Positions 1 to 8,156 are shown, numbered from the stretch's first letter. The stretch: DNA of 64,000 nt from Parvularcula oceani (GCF_000733125.1 NZ_JPHU01000003.1:186001-250000), one strand, 5' to 3'. Notes: generated from the letters alone by a model not told the origin. Numbers and translations: made by a program.

Positions 1-58
1 TGCTCTGGCAGGCGGCCAGCAACGATAATCCGAGGAGCCATTTCATAGAGCGTCTCAT
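1..58 (-). CDS. Lipoprotein, 5' end only (cut by window start)
   Basis: Reading the minus strand from ATG at 58 gives MRRSMKWLLGLSLLAACQS before the window ends. This is a charged n-region, a hydrophobic stretch and a perfect lipobox LAAC, so the protein should be exported by Sec, lipidated on Cys17 and anchored in a membrane. An A/G-rich AAAGGA lies about 10 bases upstream of the ATG; Met5 (position 46) is an alternative start. Nothing about function can be said because only 19 codons are visible. It is divergent from the small membrane-protein/XRE operon that follows. Confidence 0.55.
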   Translation of the reverse strand, partial: MRRSMKWLLGLSLLAACQS

Positions 59-89
59 GCGACCGACATCCTTTCTGTCTACAGAGCTA

Positions 90-105
90 GTCAACATCTA
101 TTGAC
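90..105. promoter_or_regulatory. Inverted repeat overlapping -35, likely operator
   Basis: The sequence GTCAA-CATCTA-TTGAC is a perfect 5-base inverted repeat with a 6-base spacer. Its right arm supplies the first five bases of the -35 hexamer at 101-106, and another GTCAA half-site is at 127-131 inside/after the -10. A repressor bound here would block RNA polymerase. The XRE protein encoded at the end of the operon is the obvious candidate (inference). Confidence 0.45.
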
Positions 106-129
106 ATTGTGGCCACCGGCCGATATGTC
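101..129 (+). promoter_or_regulatory. Sigma70-type promoter of XRE operon
   Basis: A perfect TTGACA at 101-106 is followed by a 17-base spacer and TATGTC at 124-129, so transcription would start near 136 and the first gene begins at 155. This is one of the two best consensus promoters I see in the window. Confidence 0.5.
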
Positions 130-154
130 AACAGCTCTTTACATGGAGGCACCG

Positions 155-409
155 ATGAACTGGAAAAAACTCTCTCTCCTCGCAGCTTGGGGCGGCGTCG
201 CCCTGATCTGGCTGGGCCTTGCGGGCCTCTACGTCTCGGGACCCAGCCAGAAGGTCTGGGCCATAGCGGTCACCGTGACGGCCGTGGCCACGGAACTGGC
301 CTTCTGGGCGACGGCGGGCCTTCTGGGGCTGACGGTCTGGGAGAGTCGTGCGAGAGTGTTCCGCGTGCTCGGCGCACCGTTCCGGCGGAGCGATTTCGGA
401 CGAAGGTAG
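155..409 (+). CDS. Small two-helix membrane protein
   Basis: The product is 84 residues long and begins MNWKKLSLLAAW. It has two hydrophobic segments, about residues 5-26 and 32-60, and a basic C-terminus ending FRRSDFGRR. The start at 155 is chosen because GGAGG sits five bases upstream; the open frame continues upstream to 101, which lies inside the -35 and is therefore unlikely. I do not recognise the family. It is the first gene of a three-gene operon with another membrane protein and an XRE regulator, an arrangement in which the membrane proteins and regulator probably act together. Confidence 0.55.
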   Translation: MNWKKLSLLAAWGGVALIWLGLAGLYVSGPSQKVWAIAVTVTAVATELAFWATAGLLGLTVWESRARVFRVLGAPFRRSDFGRR

Positions 410-440
410 GACCGTGGATCTCGAGAGGACGGCATCCCCA

Positions 441-830
441 ATGCGGCACGAGGCCAAGATGCGCAGGCGACTTTCCCTCGAATTCGCTCTGGCCGTCCTC
501 TTCGCCGGCTCGGTTCTGATCTCCGATCGTATCGGCACCGGGCCGGAGAACATCGCGGCCGGGCTTCTGGCCGTGGCGCTCCCCGTCCTCGCCTTGTCGG
601 CGTGGTTCTTCGTCTGCGCCAGGAACATCGCGGCGCTTCGGGATTTCGAGAAGGCCGTGGCCGTCCGGGCGATCGCGATCACCAGCGGCGTCGTCCTGTG
701 GGTCACCACGGCCTGGGGGCTATGCAGCCTCCATCTCGGGGCACCGGAATTGCCGCTCGCCCTCGTCGCTCCGTTGGCCGCCGGGATCTATTCCCTCGTC
801 CACGCGGCCACTGCCCGGTATTTCCTGTGA
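441..830 (+). CDS. Four-helix membrane protein of XRE operon
   Basis: The product is about 129 residues with four predicted membrane segments: near residues 9-28, 37-60, 71-95 and 100-122. Similar four-helix proteins (DUF2178-like in layout) commonly precede small XRE regulators, so a sensing or membrane-tethering partner role is plausible but not shown. The start is uncertain: ATG 441 has GAGAGGA about 11 bases upstream, while an in-frame GTG at 414 has GAAGG seven bases upstream and directly follows the TAG of the preceding gene. The last codons overlap the start of the XRE gene (GTGA). Confidence 0.55.
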   Translation: MRHEAKMRRRLSLEFALAVLFAGSVLISDRIGTGPENIAAGLLAVALPVLALSAWFFVCARNIAALRDFEKAVAVRAIAITSGVVLWVTTAWGLCSLHLGAPELPLALVAPLAAGIYSLVHAATARYFL

Positions 831-1018
831 AGAACGCGCTGCGGGAGCTGCGGGCCGAACGCAAATGGAGCCAGGCCCACCTCGCGGACCTGCTCGGCGT
901 CTCGCGCCAGAACATCATCGCCATCGAGAAGGAGCGGTATGATCCGAGCCTCTCTCTGGCCATCGATATCGCGCGGCTGTTCGATATGCCGGTGGAGGAT
1001 ATCTTCAGGAAGCCCTGA
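827..1018 (+). CDS. Small XRE-family transcriptional regulator
   Basis: This 63-residue protein consists of one helix-turn-helix domain. Its core, WSQAHLADLLGVSRQNIIAI, is a textbook HTH_3/XRE motif with Q-L-A-L-G-V-S-x-x-I spacing, and it ends DMPVEDIFRKP as in the YozG-type mini-regulators. It binds DNA in the cytoplasm, most likely as a dimer. The GTG start at 827 overlaps the stop of the preceding membrane-protein gene by 4 bases, so translation is probably coupled. I infer that it represses its own operon through the inverted repeat at 90-105. About 195 bases without a gene follow, containing a dispersed repeat. Confidence 0.85.
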   Translation: MKNALRELRAERKWSQAHLADLLGVSRQNIIAIEKERYDPSLSLAIDIARLFDMPVEDIFRKP

Positions 1019-1116
1019 GAAGCCTCCGCATGTGATGCGTATACGGTGTGCCTGAGCAGCCTGCCTGCATTGCCGGACAGGACGGTCCCGCGCGAGACCA
1101 TCGCAACGCGACTTGC

Positions 1117-1190
1117 GACGGCGAAGGGTGCCGGGACGGGCTGGCGCCCGGTGCGTGAGGGTCGACAGGACCTGCGCTTCGCCCGCTCCC
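1117..1190. repeat. Dispersed intergenic repeat, copy A
   Basis: The stretch aligns with 7477-7550: both contain GACGGCG near the left end, then GTCGACAGGACCT (A) against GTCGAGAGGACCT (B), and then GCCCGC. The two copies are about 6.4 kb apart in unrelated gene contexts, this one just downstream of tadA. The function is unknown. Confidence 0.4.
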
Positions 1191-1212
1191 GACCGCGGCG
1201 GCCCCGGCGCGT

Positions 1213-1677
<465 letters not shown>

Positions 1678-1938
1678 GGCGCGCCTCCGGCGGCAAGGAG
1701 ATGCGGAACCGCCCCCAGGCGCGGCCCTGCCCCTGCGCGCCTCCCGCCGGGAAAACGAAACCCCGCATGACCGGCCAGAGAGGGCCGGTGCCCGCAGGGG
1801 GGAGAAGGATATCCATGGCAGCAGGCTAGGAGGGCGGGGCCGGGGAGGAAAGGCGCGGAGGCAGGCAGGACGGCCGCGCCCGGCGGCGCTGCGGGAACCG
1901 CCTTGCGGGGCCGGACCGCATGGCCCCATCATGCCCCG

Positions 1939-3210
1939 ATGCGCATGCTCCCCCTTATCGCCGCCGCCCTCCTCTCCTCCGCCGCAGCGCAGGAGGTCCC
2001 CGCAGAAGACCACTATGCCGAAGAGATCGCGCGCCTGACCGGCGAGGACGCCGTGCAGGAGGCCTTCGCGGCCATCGACGCGATGCGGGAACGTAGCATC
2101 GCCGACCTGATCGAGATCGTGGAAACCCCCGCCCCGCCCTTCAAGGAAGAGGCGCGCGGCGAACTCGTCGCCCGCATGTTCGAGGAGACGGGCTTCGGCG
2201 ACGTCTCGGTCGACGAGGTCGGCAATGTCATCGCGAGGCGGGAGGGCCGCAGCGGCGAGCGCAGCGTCGCCGTCCTCGCCCATATCGACACGGTCTTTCC
2301 AGAAGGCACGGACGTCACCGTCACCCGCGAGGGAAACACCTTCACCGCCCCCGGAATCGGCGACAATGCCCGCGGCGTGGTCCTCCTCCTCGAACTCGCC
2401 CGCGCGATCGAGGCGGCGGATATCGAGACCGAGGCCGACATCCTGCTCGTCGGCAATGTCGGCGAGGAGGGCCTCGGCGACCTACGCGGGGTGAAGCACC
2501 TCTTCCGCGAGGGCGCGGATCACCCCGACGCGGTCCTCGCCATTGACGGCTCGGACCTCTCGCGCCTCGTGACGGCGGCGGTCGGCTCGAACCGCTATCG
2601 CGTGACCTATAAGGGCCCGGGCGGGCATTCCTGGTCGGATTTCGGCGCGCCGAACCCGCACCACGCGCTCGGCCGCGCCATCGCCTATCTCGACGAGATG
2701 GCCCTGCCGGTGACGCAGGAGGGGCCGAAATCCTCCTACTCCGTCGGTCGGATCTCGGGCGGGACCAGCGTGAACTCCATTCCCTTCGAGAGCACGATGG
2801 AGGTCGACATGCGCTCGGGCGATCCCGAGCGCCTCGCCCTTGTCGACGCCGCCTTCCAGGAGGCGATGGAGCGCGCGCTCGAGGTCGAGAACCGCGAGGC
2901 GACGCAGGGCGAGCCCCTGACCCTGACGGTCGAGCCCATCGGCAAGCGCCCCGCCGCCAAGGGCGACCTCTCCGCCCCGCTGGTCCAGCACGCCCTCGCC
3001 GCGCTTCGCAGCGAAGGCATACAGCCCACCCCGGCGGCGAGCTCCACCGATGCCAACCTCCCCCTCTCGCTCGGCGTCCCCGCCGTCACCATGGCGCGCG
3101 GCGGCATCTCGGAGGGCGCGCATTCGGCGGCGGAGAGCTGGACCGACGAGGACACCGCCCGCGCCACCCGCGCCGCCCTCCTCACCCTCCTCGCCGAAGC
3201 GGGCTACTGA
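1939..3210 (+). CDS. Secreted M20-family metallopeptidase
   Basis: The 423-residue protein starts with a short signal peptide ([17 protein letters not shown]) and so should act in the periplasm or outside the cell. It carries the M20/M28-type di-zinc ligands in order: [11 protein letters not shown] (His and Asp), GIGDNARG (bridging Asp), [10 protein letters not shown] (catalytic Glu pair), DGSDL and a late His in [11 protein letters not shown]. The dimerisation (lid) domain lies between, around residues 215-330, marked by [11 protein letters not shown]. The product resembles tripeptide aminopeptidase/carboxypeptidase relatives; the substrate is unknown. The ATG at 1939 is preferred over upstream starts because it opens the signal peptide. 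The next gene is 79 bases downstream. Confidence 0.82.
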   Translation: MRMLPLIAAALLSSAAAQEVPAEDHYAEEIARLTGEDAVQEAFAAIDAMRERSIADLIEIVETPAPPFKEEARGELVARMFEETGFGDVSVDEVGNVIARREGRSGERSVAVLAHIDTVFPEGTDVTVTREGNTFTAPGIGDNARGVVLLLELARAIEAADIETEADILLVGNVGEEGLGDLRGVKHLFREGADHPDAVLAIDGSDLSRLVTAAVGSNRYRVTYKGPGGHSWSDFGAPNPHHALGRAIAYLDEMALPVTQEGPKSSYSVGRISGGTSVNSIPFESTMEVDMRSGDPERLALVDAAFQEAMERALEVENREATQGEPLTLTVEPIGKRPAAKGDLSAPLVQHALAALRSEGIQPTPAASSTDANLPLSLGVPAVTMARGGISEGAHSAAESWTDEDTARATRAALLTLLAEAGY

Positions 3211-3289
3211 GCCGCATAGGGCGCTTGGCAAGCCGGCCCCGCGCGCCCTACCCTCTCTTCGAAAACATATCCCTGGGAAGGAACGCACA

Positions 3290-4555
3290 ATGGACTTCGA
3301 GCATTCCGATCGCTGCAAGGACTATATCGGCCGCGTCGAGGCCTTCATGGACGAGCATGTCTGGGAGGGCGAGCGCACCTATCACGAGCAGCACGCCAAG
3401 ATGGGCCGCTGGGAGGTCCCGCCCGTCATCGAGGAGCTCAAGGACAAGGCCAAGGACGCAGGGCTCTGGAACCTCTTCCACCCCGATCCGAAATGGGGCG
3501 TCGGCCTCAACAATGCCGACTACGCGCCCCTCGCCGAGATCATGGGCCGCAGCCATATCGGGCCGGAGGTCTTCAACTGCGCCGCCCCCGACACCGGCAA
3601 TATGGAAGTCCTCAGCCAATACGGCACGGACGCCCAGCAGGAGAAGTGGCTGAAGCCGCTCCTGGACGGGAAGATCCGCTCCGCCTTCCTGATGACCGAG
3701 CCCGACGTCGCCTCCTCCGACGCGACGAACATCGAGACCCGGATCGAGCGCGACGGCGACCACTACGTCATCAACGGCCGCAAGTGGTGGAGCTCCGGCG
3801 CCGGCGATCCGCGCTGCAAGATCTACATCGTCATGGGCAAGACCGACCCGGACGCCGAGACCTATCGCCAGCAGAGCCAGATCCTCGTTCCCGCCGACAC
3901 GCCCGGCATTACGGTGGAGCGGCACCTCCCCGTCTTCGGCTATGACGACGCGCCCCACGGGCACATGGAGATCAAGCTCGAAAACGTCCGCGTCCCGGCC
4001 GAGAACATCCTTCTCGGCGAGGGCCGCGGCTTCGAGATCGCGCAGGGGCGCCTGGGCCCGGGCCGCATCCACCACTGCATGCGGACGATCGGCGCCGCGG
4101 AACGCGCGCTCGAAGCCATGGTCAAGCGCCTCGCCAGCCGCGAGGCCTTCGGCAAGCCGATCATCCAGCACTCGATCTGGGAGCAGCGCATCGGCGAGGC
4201 GCGCGTCAATATCGAGATGACGCGCCTCCTCTGCCTCAAGGCCGCCTGGATGATGGACACGGTCGGCAACAAGGCGGCCCGCGCCGAGATCGCCGCGATC
4301 AAGGTCGCCGCCCCCAACATGGCGCTCAAGATCATCGACGACGCGATCCAGGCCCATGGCGGCATGGGCGTCTCGTCGGACACCTTCCTCGCCAACATGT
4401 ACGCCCATCAGCGGACATTGCGCCTCGCCGACGGCCCGGACGAGGTCCACAACAGGACCCTCGCCAAGCTGGAACTCAAGCGCCACACCAATGCGAGCGG
4501 CCAGGTGCACCCCGAGCGCAGCAGCGCACAGGGCGGGTACGGACAGACGCGGTAG
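3290..4555 (+). CDS. Acyl-CoA dehydrogenase (ACAD10/11-like)
   Basis: This is a flavoenzyme that introduces the alpha-beta double bond in acyl-CoA at the start of beta-oxidation. The 421-residue length and the motifs [36 protein letters not shown] and the C-terminal QAHGGMGVS followed by [15 protein letters not shown] fit the ACAD10/11 branch of bacterial acyl-CoA dehydrogenases rather than short-chain FadE. GGAAGGAAC lies 7-15 bases before the ATG. The stop at 4555 is followed within 10 bases by a strong hairpin made from REP-like sequence. It may form a unit with the peptidase gene upstream, but the 79-base gap leaves room for its own promoter. Confidence 0.88.
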   Translation: MDFEHSDRCKDYIGRVEAFMDEHVWEGERTYHEQHAKMGRWEVPPVIEELKDKAKDAGLWNLFHPDPKWGVGLNNADYAPLAEIMGRSHIGPEVFNCAAPDTGNMEVLSQYGTDAQQEKWLKPLLDGKIRSAFLMTEPDVASSDATNIETRIERDGDHYVINGRKWWSSGAGDPRCKIYIVMGKTDPDAETYRQQSQILVPADTPGITVERHLPVFGYDDAPHGHMEIKLENVRVPAENILLGEGRGFEIAQGRLGPGRIHHCMRTIGAAERALEAMVKRLASREAFGKPIIQHSIWEQRIGEARVNIEMTRLLCLKAAWMMDTVGNKAARAEIAAIKVAAPNMALKIIDDAIQAHGGMGVSSDTFLANMYAHQRTLRLADGPDEVHNRTLAKLELKRHTNASGQVHPERSSAQGGYGQTR

Positions 4556-4563
4556 GGGCCCAG

Positions 4564-4599
4564 CCACCCTACGAGGAAGGCTCCCCCCTCGTAGGGTGG
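4564..4599 (+). terminator. Hairpin after acyl-CoA dehydrogenase, REP-derived
   Basis: CCACCCTACGAGG (4564-4576) pairs perfectly with CCTCGTAGGGTGG (4587-4599) across a 10-base loop. The right arm is the first half of the first REP, so the hairpin looks like a partial reversed REP facing a complete one. There is no T-run, so it may stabilise the mRNA 3' end or serve as a Rho-type boundary rather than be a classical terminator. Confidence 0.45.
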
Positions 4600-4693
4600 A
4601 TCATGATCCACCATCCGGCGGCCACCACATGCGCCCCGCCCGGACAACCGCGCCGATGATAACCAATGCATGGTGGATCATGATCCACCCTAC
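4591..4693. repeat. REP pair in inverted orientation (BIME-like)
   Basis: Two REP units face each other: GTAG + GGTGGATCATGATCCACC at 4591-4612 and its reverse complement ending in CTAC at 4672-4693. A 24-base arm is shared by both. The 55-base spacer (4615-4669) is homologous to the spacer of the pair at 6048-6150. REPs with a 5' GTAG foot are the recognised substrates of RAYT transposases, and such a gene lies at 6200. Confidence 0.85.
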
Positions 4694-4775
4694 GCCGGTC
4701 TTGCTTCGTTCCATGCGGTGCTCGAACGTCTACTCGGCCCGTAGCATGGGCGACGCAATAAGCAGGGAGCGAACG

Positions 4776-5360
4776 GTGCGGGCGGTGAAGAGACATCTGA
4801 TCAGCGCAGTCGCGGTCACCCTCGCCGCAGGCTGCGAGAGCGATTTGTACCGCGCGGCATTCCTAGGCGATCGGGCGGCGTACTGTCGCGAGACCTACCG
4901 CGAGGACGACCGGCATCGCTTGCAGCATGAGCGGCTGCTGGCGCAGGTGCGGGCGATGTCGAGGGAGGAGTTGGAGCGCCGAGCCGATGCGATCGGCTAC
5001 CTAACCCCGGAAGTGCCCAGGAGCGCGCGGCCAGACGACGAAGACGCCCTTCCCTACTACGTCGCCTACGAGTTGGGGCGGCGGCGTACCGATAGGCTCT
5101 CGCCCGAGGATGAATACGACGTGGACGTTTCGCGCACCGGTCGGTTCCTCACCTACGCCATCGAGTATAAACTGCGTACCATCCCGTTGGGTCAGTCGGG
5201 GGCGAAGAAGCGTTACTACTGTTCGAGCTGGCTGACCGACCTCGCGGAGGCGGAGCGAGAAGTTTGGAGATGCAAGGCGCTGCCCTCCACGCCGGGGGGC
5301 GTGGAAGCCTGCTTTGCCGACATCGAGACGTTCAAGAAGCTCCGTGCTGAGCAGCAGTAG
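4776..5360 (+). CDS. Unknown lipoprotein between REPs
   Basis: The protein is 194 residues with the start VRAVKRHLISAVAVTLAAGC, a basic n-region and a clear lipobox LAAGC; Cys20 would be lipidated. The mature part is charged and mostly helical, with several Cys (YCRETY, YYCSSW, WRCK, ACFADI) that could form disulfides in the periplasm. GTG 4776 is chosen because AGGGAG lies six bases upstream. I do not recognise a family. It is bracketed by REPs at 4591-4693 and 5373-5396. Confidence 0.65.
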   Translation: MRAVKRHLISAVAVTLAAGCESDLYRAAFLGDRAAYCRETYREDDRHRLQHERLLAQVRAMSREELERRADAIGYLTPEVPRSARPDDEDALPYYVAYELGRRRTDRLSPEDEYDVDVSRTGRFLTYAIEYKLRTIPLGQSGAKKRYYCSSWLTDLAEAEREVWRCKALPSTPGGVEACFADIETFKKLRAEQQ

Positions 5361-5372
5361 CTCGCTCCGCTC

Positions 5373-5396
5373 GTAGGGTGGATCATGATCCACCAT
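5373..5396 (+). repeat. Single REP unit
   Basis: GTAG followed by GGTGGATCATGATCCACC and AT, identical over 24 bases to the left unit of the 4591 pair. It continues for about 14 bases with the same CCGGCGGCCACCAC spacer start, so it looks like half of a BIME. It starts 12 bases after the stop of the lipoprotein gene. The following 227 bases (5397-5623) hold no gene that I can support. Confidence 0.85.
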
Positions 5397-5623
5397 CCGG
5401 CGGCCACCACCAATCCCTTGTCAGCATAGGGATGTTCGCGCCGCTGTAGCCCCCCGGCCACCCAAAGACGACGATTCCGGACTTGGGGTTAAGTCACTGA
5501 GCCCACAGCCGAAACGAGCGCCCGGCACATCGGGCGTCGTGTGTGATCAGACAAGCCAGGACAAACTGGCCGCTAAAGGAGAACAAAACGCGCCCTTCTT
5601 AAGGTCGAGGAATGAATCAAGTT

Positions 5624-6019
5624 TTACTGAAAGGGGAAGTCGAATGATCCTTCTGCGTCCGGTACTACAACCTTCGTTTTAACGTAGGGCCCAACCCCAG
5701 CGGCACCGCTTTGGCCTGGGAAGATTTGCGCGATTAAGCATCCACCAGTAGTAAGCGCAGCCTGAAGCGAGCGCTCAGGCATTGGGGTGGACCTACACTC
5801 GCCTACCCAGCTTATCTCAGCATAAGAGTAATCAAGGTGCGGCACAGTAATCTTAGCCTGGTTCTCGCCAAGTCGCTCAACGGCCTGCCGCCCCCTAAGG
5901 ACACACCAATGACCGAATGTTTCGTTGCATTGCAATGGCGGCTCCTGAGAACGTGAATCTGAGGGTGTTTCAGTCTGCATGGAGCAACTAGCGACAACGA
6001 TAATAACAGTGATTAGCAT
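5624..6019 (-). CDS. Unknown small lipoprotein, AT-richer than neighbours
   Basis: Reading on the minus strand, GAGGAG sits five bases before ATG 6019. The 131-residue product starts MLITVIIVVASCSMQ, a very short signal with lipobox VASC (Cys12) and, unusually, no Lys or Arg before it. The mature part has Cys at about 31, 39, 75 and 94 and ends GSFDFPFQ. No family is recognised. The base composition is visibly lower in GC than the flanking housekeeping genes, which suggests recent acquisition. It lies between REPs. Confidence 0.6.
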   Translation of the reverse strand: MLITVIIVVASCSMQTETPSDSRSQEPPLQCNETFGHWCVLRGRQAVERLGENQAKITVPHLDYSYAEISWVGECRSTPMPERSLQAALTTGGCLIAQIFPGQSGAAGVGPYVKTKVVVPDAEGSFDFPFQ

Positions 6020-6047
6020 GATCGCTCCTCGGGAGATTCGAACATTA

Positions 6048-6150
6048 GTAGGGTGGATCATGATCCACCATCCGGCAACCGCGACACGCGCCCCGCCCGG
6101 ACAACCGCGCCAACGGCAATCAATGCATGGTGGATCACGATCCACCCTAC
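6048..6150. repeat. REP pair in inverted orientation (BIME-like)
   Basis: Left unit 6048-6071 (GTAG + GGTGGATCATGATCCACC) and right unit 6127-6150 ending in CTAC, with one change (CACGAT for CATGAT). The 55-base spacer matches the spacer at 4615-4669 at most positions. The pair sits about 50 bases upstream of the RAYT start codon, between it and the divergent lipoprotein gene. Confidence 0.85.
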
Positions 6151-6199
6151 GCCTGCGCTGCGCGGTTTCCTGCGGTACGAACGCCGCTAACGTCGCTCC

Positions 6200-6700
6200 A
6201 TGCCCGACTATCGCCGTCTCCTCGTTCCCGGCGGGACCGTCACCTGCACGGTGAACCTCGCCGACCGGCGCAAAACGACGCTGACGGATCATATCAGCCT
6301 GTTCCGCGCCGCCTACGCACAGGTGCGGGGGGACCGGCCGTTCGAGACTCTCGCCCTGTGCGTCCTGCCCGACCACCTGCACGCCATCTGGCGCCTGCCC
6401 GAGGGGGATGCGGACTACTCCACCCGCTGGCGCCTCATCAAACACCGCTTCACGCGTTCCCTGCCGGGCGCACCGCAAGGACGGCGGCAAGGTGAACGGG
6501 GCGTCTGGCAGAGGCGGTTCTGGGAACACCATCCCAAGGACGACGCCGCGCTGTCGGCGCAGATCGACTACATCCACTGGAACCCGGTCAAGCACGGCCA
6601 TGTCACCGAAATGGACGACTGGCCCTACTCGTCTTGGCACAGATGGAAGGCGGAGGCGGCGCGGCCATGGCGCCAGCCGCCCGAAGACATGCACCTGTAG
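6200..6700 (+). CDS. REP-associated tyrosine transposase (RAYT)
   Basis: This is a Y1/HUH single-strand transposase domesticated to mobilise or maintain REP hairpins. The 166-residue protein has the HUH motif as His59-Leu-His61 in CVLPDHLHAIW. It also has the RAYT signature YIHWNPVKHG; Tyr124 in this motif is the likely nucleophile, by comparison with E. coli TnpA-REP. The family's usual length is about 150-200 residues, so it looks intact. Its TAG stop overlaps the GTAG foot of the REP at 6697, and a REP pair lies just upstream. No clear Shine-Dalgarno precedes ATG 6200. Confidence 0.92.
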   Translation: MPDYRRLLVPGGTVTCTVNLADRRKTTLTDHISLFRAAYAQVRGDRPFETLALCVLPDHLHAIWRLPEGDADYSTRWRLIKHRFTRSLPGAPQGRRQGERGVWQRRFWEHHPKDDAALSAQIDYIHWNPVKHGHVTEMDDWPYSSWHRWKAEAARPWRQPPEDMHL

Positions 6701-6722
6701 GGTGGATCACGATCCACCCTAC
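6697..6722. repeat. REP overlapping the RAYT stop codon
   Basis: The unit begins GTAG and ends CTAC, with GGTGGATCACGATCCACC between, so it is a near-perfect 26-base palindrome with only the two central bases unpaired. The TAG of its 5' GTAG foot is the stop codon of the RAYT gene. Confidence 0.85.
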
Positions 6723-6732
6723 CGAACGCCAA

Positions 6733-6942
6733 TCAAGGATCGGGATCGTCGTCAAAATCTTCAGGTCTAGGGCGAACTATGACATACCATACCATCAGAA
6801 CCGTGAGCATTGTCGGCAATAATGGAACTTCCTCGATTGACAGCATTTGTGCATACGGATCTACTTTTGCCAGCGCAAATACGAAGCAGAATACGATCGT
6901 AGCATTCGTGTAGATGATCTTCCACCTCCGCATTGCATTCAC
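6733..6942 (-). CDS. Small two-helix membrane protein
   Basis: The product is about 69 residues, starting MNAMRRWKIIYTNAT (GTG at 6942, or ATG at 6933 for the fourth residue), with hydrophobic segments near residues 12-27 and 41-58 and an acidic tail EDFDDDPDP. The gene is AT-rich for this genome and lies between two REPs. No Shine-Dalgarno is convincing and no family is recognised. It could be a genuine acquired gene or a chance frame in foreign DNA. Confidence 0.4.
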   Translation of the reverse strand: MNAMRRWKIIYTNATIVFCFVFALAKVDPYAQMLSIEEVPLLPTMLTVLMVWYVIVRPRPEDFDDDPDP

Positions 6943-7015
6943 CGTATCTCACGCACCCCTGCCCTGAATCGGGTAAGTTCAACTCTATCTCTGAGCCTAT
7001 AAAACGTCCACACCT

Positions 7016-7041
7016 GTAAGGTTGATCACGATCCACCCGAC
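7016..7041 (+). repeat. Degenerate REP unit
   Basis: GTAAGGTTGATCACGATCCA followed by CCCGAC keeps the REP core with several substitutions. The preceding CACCT is the same as at the 6697 REP. It marks the right edge of the REP/RAYT module. Confidence 0.6.
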
Positions 7042-7078
7042 TATCCCCACACCCCTCTCTCCGCCCTACCCTCCCCCC

Positions 7079-7417
7079 ATGACCCGCCGCATCAAACCGC
7101 CCGCCAGCCCGCAACGCGCCCTCCTGCGCATCAAGGCCAAGCGCGAGGCGCTGGTGCTGGCCGAGGAGCGGCGACTCGCGGGTGAGGCCGCGCGGGAGCG
7201 GGGCTGTCATCGGGCCAAGGCGGCCAAGGCCGAGCGCGAGCGGCGGACGGAGGAGATCGTGAACCGCTACTCTTCGCGCCGCCCCCTCACGCCCGAACAA
7301 CGCGCCCTGCAGGACCACATCGTCGAGAGCGCGCATGCCAAGTCCGATGCGGCCTGGGCGAAGCTTCTGGCCGAGCACGACGCGAAACTTGTCCCCGGGG
7401 ACGAAAAGCCCGCCTAA
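7079..7417 (+). CDS. Hypothetical basic helical protein
   Basis: The 112-residue frame starts MTRRIKPPASPQRALLRIKAK when counted from ATG 7079. It is rich in Arg, Lys, Ala and Glu, is probably one long charged helix through residues 15-60 (EERRLAGEAARERGCHRAKA), and has no signal peptide or membrane segment. No ribosome site is visible, and no family is recognised. It begins right after the last REP. It may be a real small cytoplasmic protein; the composition also fits a chance high-GC frame. Confidence 0.4.
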   Translation: MTRRIKPPASPQRALLRIKAKREALVLAEERRLAGEAARERGCHRAKAAKAERERRTEEIVNRYSSRRPLTPEQRALQDHIVESAHAKSDAAWAKLLAEHDAKLVPGDEKPA

Positions 7418-7772
7418 GCTTTCCCCGTTCCCGCAGGCATGCGGGGCGGTGAGGCCAACCACCTTTCCGCCTGCGGGACGGCGCCAGGGGCGCGGGACGG
7501 ATGGCATCCGGTTGCGAGGGGTCGAGAGGACCTCGCTCTTGCCCGCCCCCCTCCGAGGGTTTGAAGCGCCCGCGCGGGACAGCCGCCCCTCAAGGCGGCG
7601 GCCCCTGCCCGGCCCCTCGCAGAACCGCGCCGCCGGGCGGGCCGGACGGTCCGAAACGGTATTCCTATCTCCAGCTCCTGGGCCGAAAGGCCCGCCCGGG
7701 CACCCCGTCTCTTCGCACCCTGCCCCGAGCGGGCGCTTTGGCCTGCGCGGCGTTCGGCGCTAGGTCGCGAGG
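7418..7772. other. 355-base gap with repeat copy B (7477-7550)
   Basis: No convincing gene is present; open frames here lack ribosome sites and overlap one another. Positions 7477-7550 align to the repeat at 1117-1190, sharing TCGAGAGGACCT-like and GCCCGC blocks in the same order. The rest is GC-rich filler ending a few bases before the rhodanese start. Confidence 0.4.
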
Positions 7773-8153
7773 ATGCGCATTCACCTCGCCGCCCTCGCCC
7801 TCCTCGCCGCCTGCTCCGCAGAGCCGGGCAACGCAACCGATGCCACCCCTCAGGAAGCCGCAGAGCTGATCGAAACCCGCGACATGCTCGTCCTCGACGT
7901 CCGCACGCCGCAGGAACATGCTAGGGGCGCGATCCCCGGCAGCGTCAATGTCGACTGGAACGCGGAGGACTTCCGCGAAGAGGTGGCGAGGCTCGACCGC
8001 GACCGCCCCGTCCTCCTCCACTGCGAGAGCGGTGGCCGCTCCTCCAAGGCGCTGCGCGTCCTCGACGAGCTGGGCTTCGAGGACGTCACCCACATGGAGA
8101 GCGGCATGCGCGCCTGGCGAGAGGCGGGCCTGCCGGTGAGCCGCGGCGGCTGA
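7773..8153 (+). CDS. Rhodanese-like lipoprotein
   Basis: The 126-residue protein has a lipobox LLAAC (Cys14), so it is lipidated and periplasmic. It is a single rhodanese domain from about residue 24 to 122: LVLDVRTPQEHARGAIPGS, the active-site loop CESGGRS with Cys84 as the persulfide-carrying residue, and the closing motif GMRAWREAGLPV. Such domains transfer sulfane sulfur; the partner is unknown. The ATG at 7773 opens the signal directly. It converges with flgI, whose stop codon is three bases beyond its own. Confidence 0.85.
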   Translation: MRIHLAALALLAACSAEPGNATDATPQEAAELIETRDMLVLDVRTPQEHARGAIPGSVNVDWNAEDFREEVARLDRDRPVLLHCESGGRSSKALRVLDELGFEDVTHMESGMRAWREAGLPVSRGG

Positions 8154-8156
8154 CGC

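Noticed and set aside
1678-1938. A further gene or RNA in the tadA-peptidase gap
   Set aside because: The 261 bases are GC-rich with a small hairpin (ACCGGCC/GGCCGGT at 1770-1789) but no coding frame with a start, and no U-tract or recognisable RNA family.
4591-7041. CRISPR array
   Set aside because: The repeats are palindromic, irregularly spaced, in both orientations and separated by genes; no cas genes. They are REPs.
7501-7869. Plus-strand open frame of 122 codons overlapping the rhodanese start
   Set aside because: It lies in the repeat region, has no ribosome site, and overlaps a gene with clear lipobox and active site.
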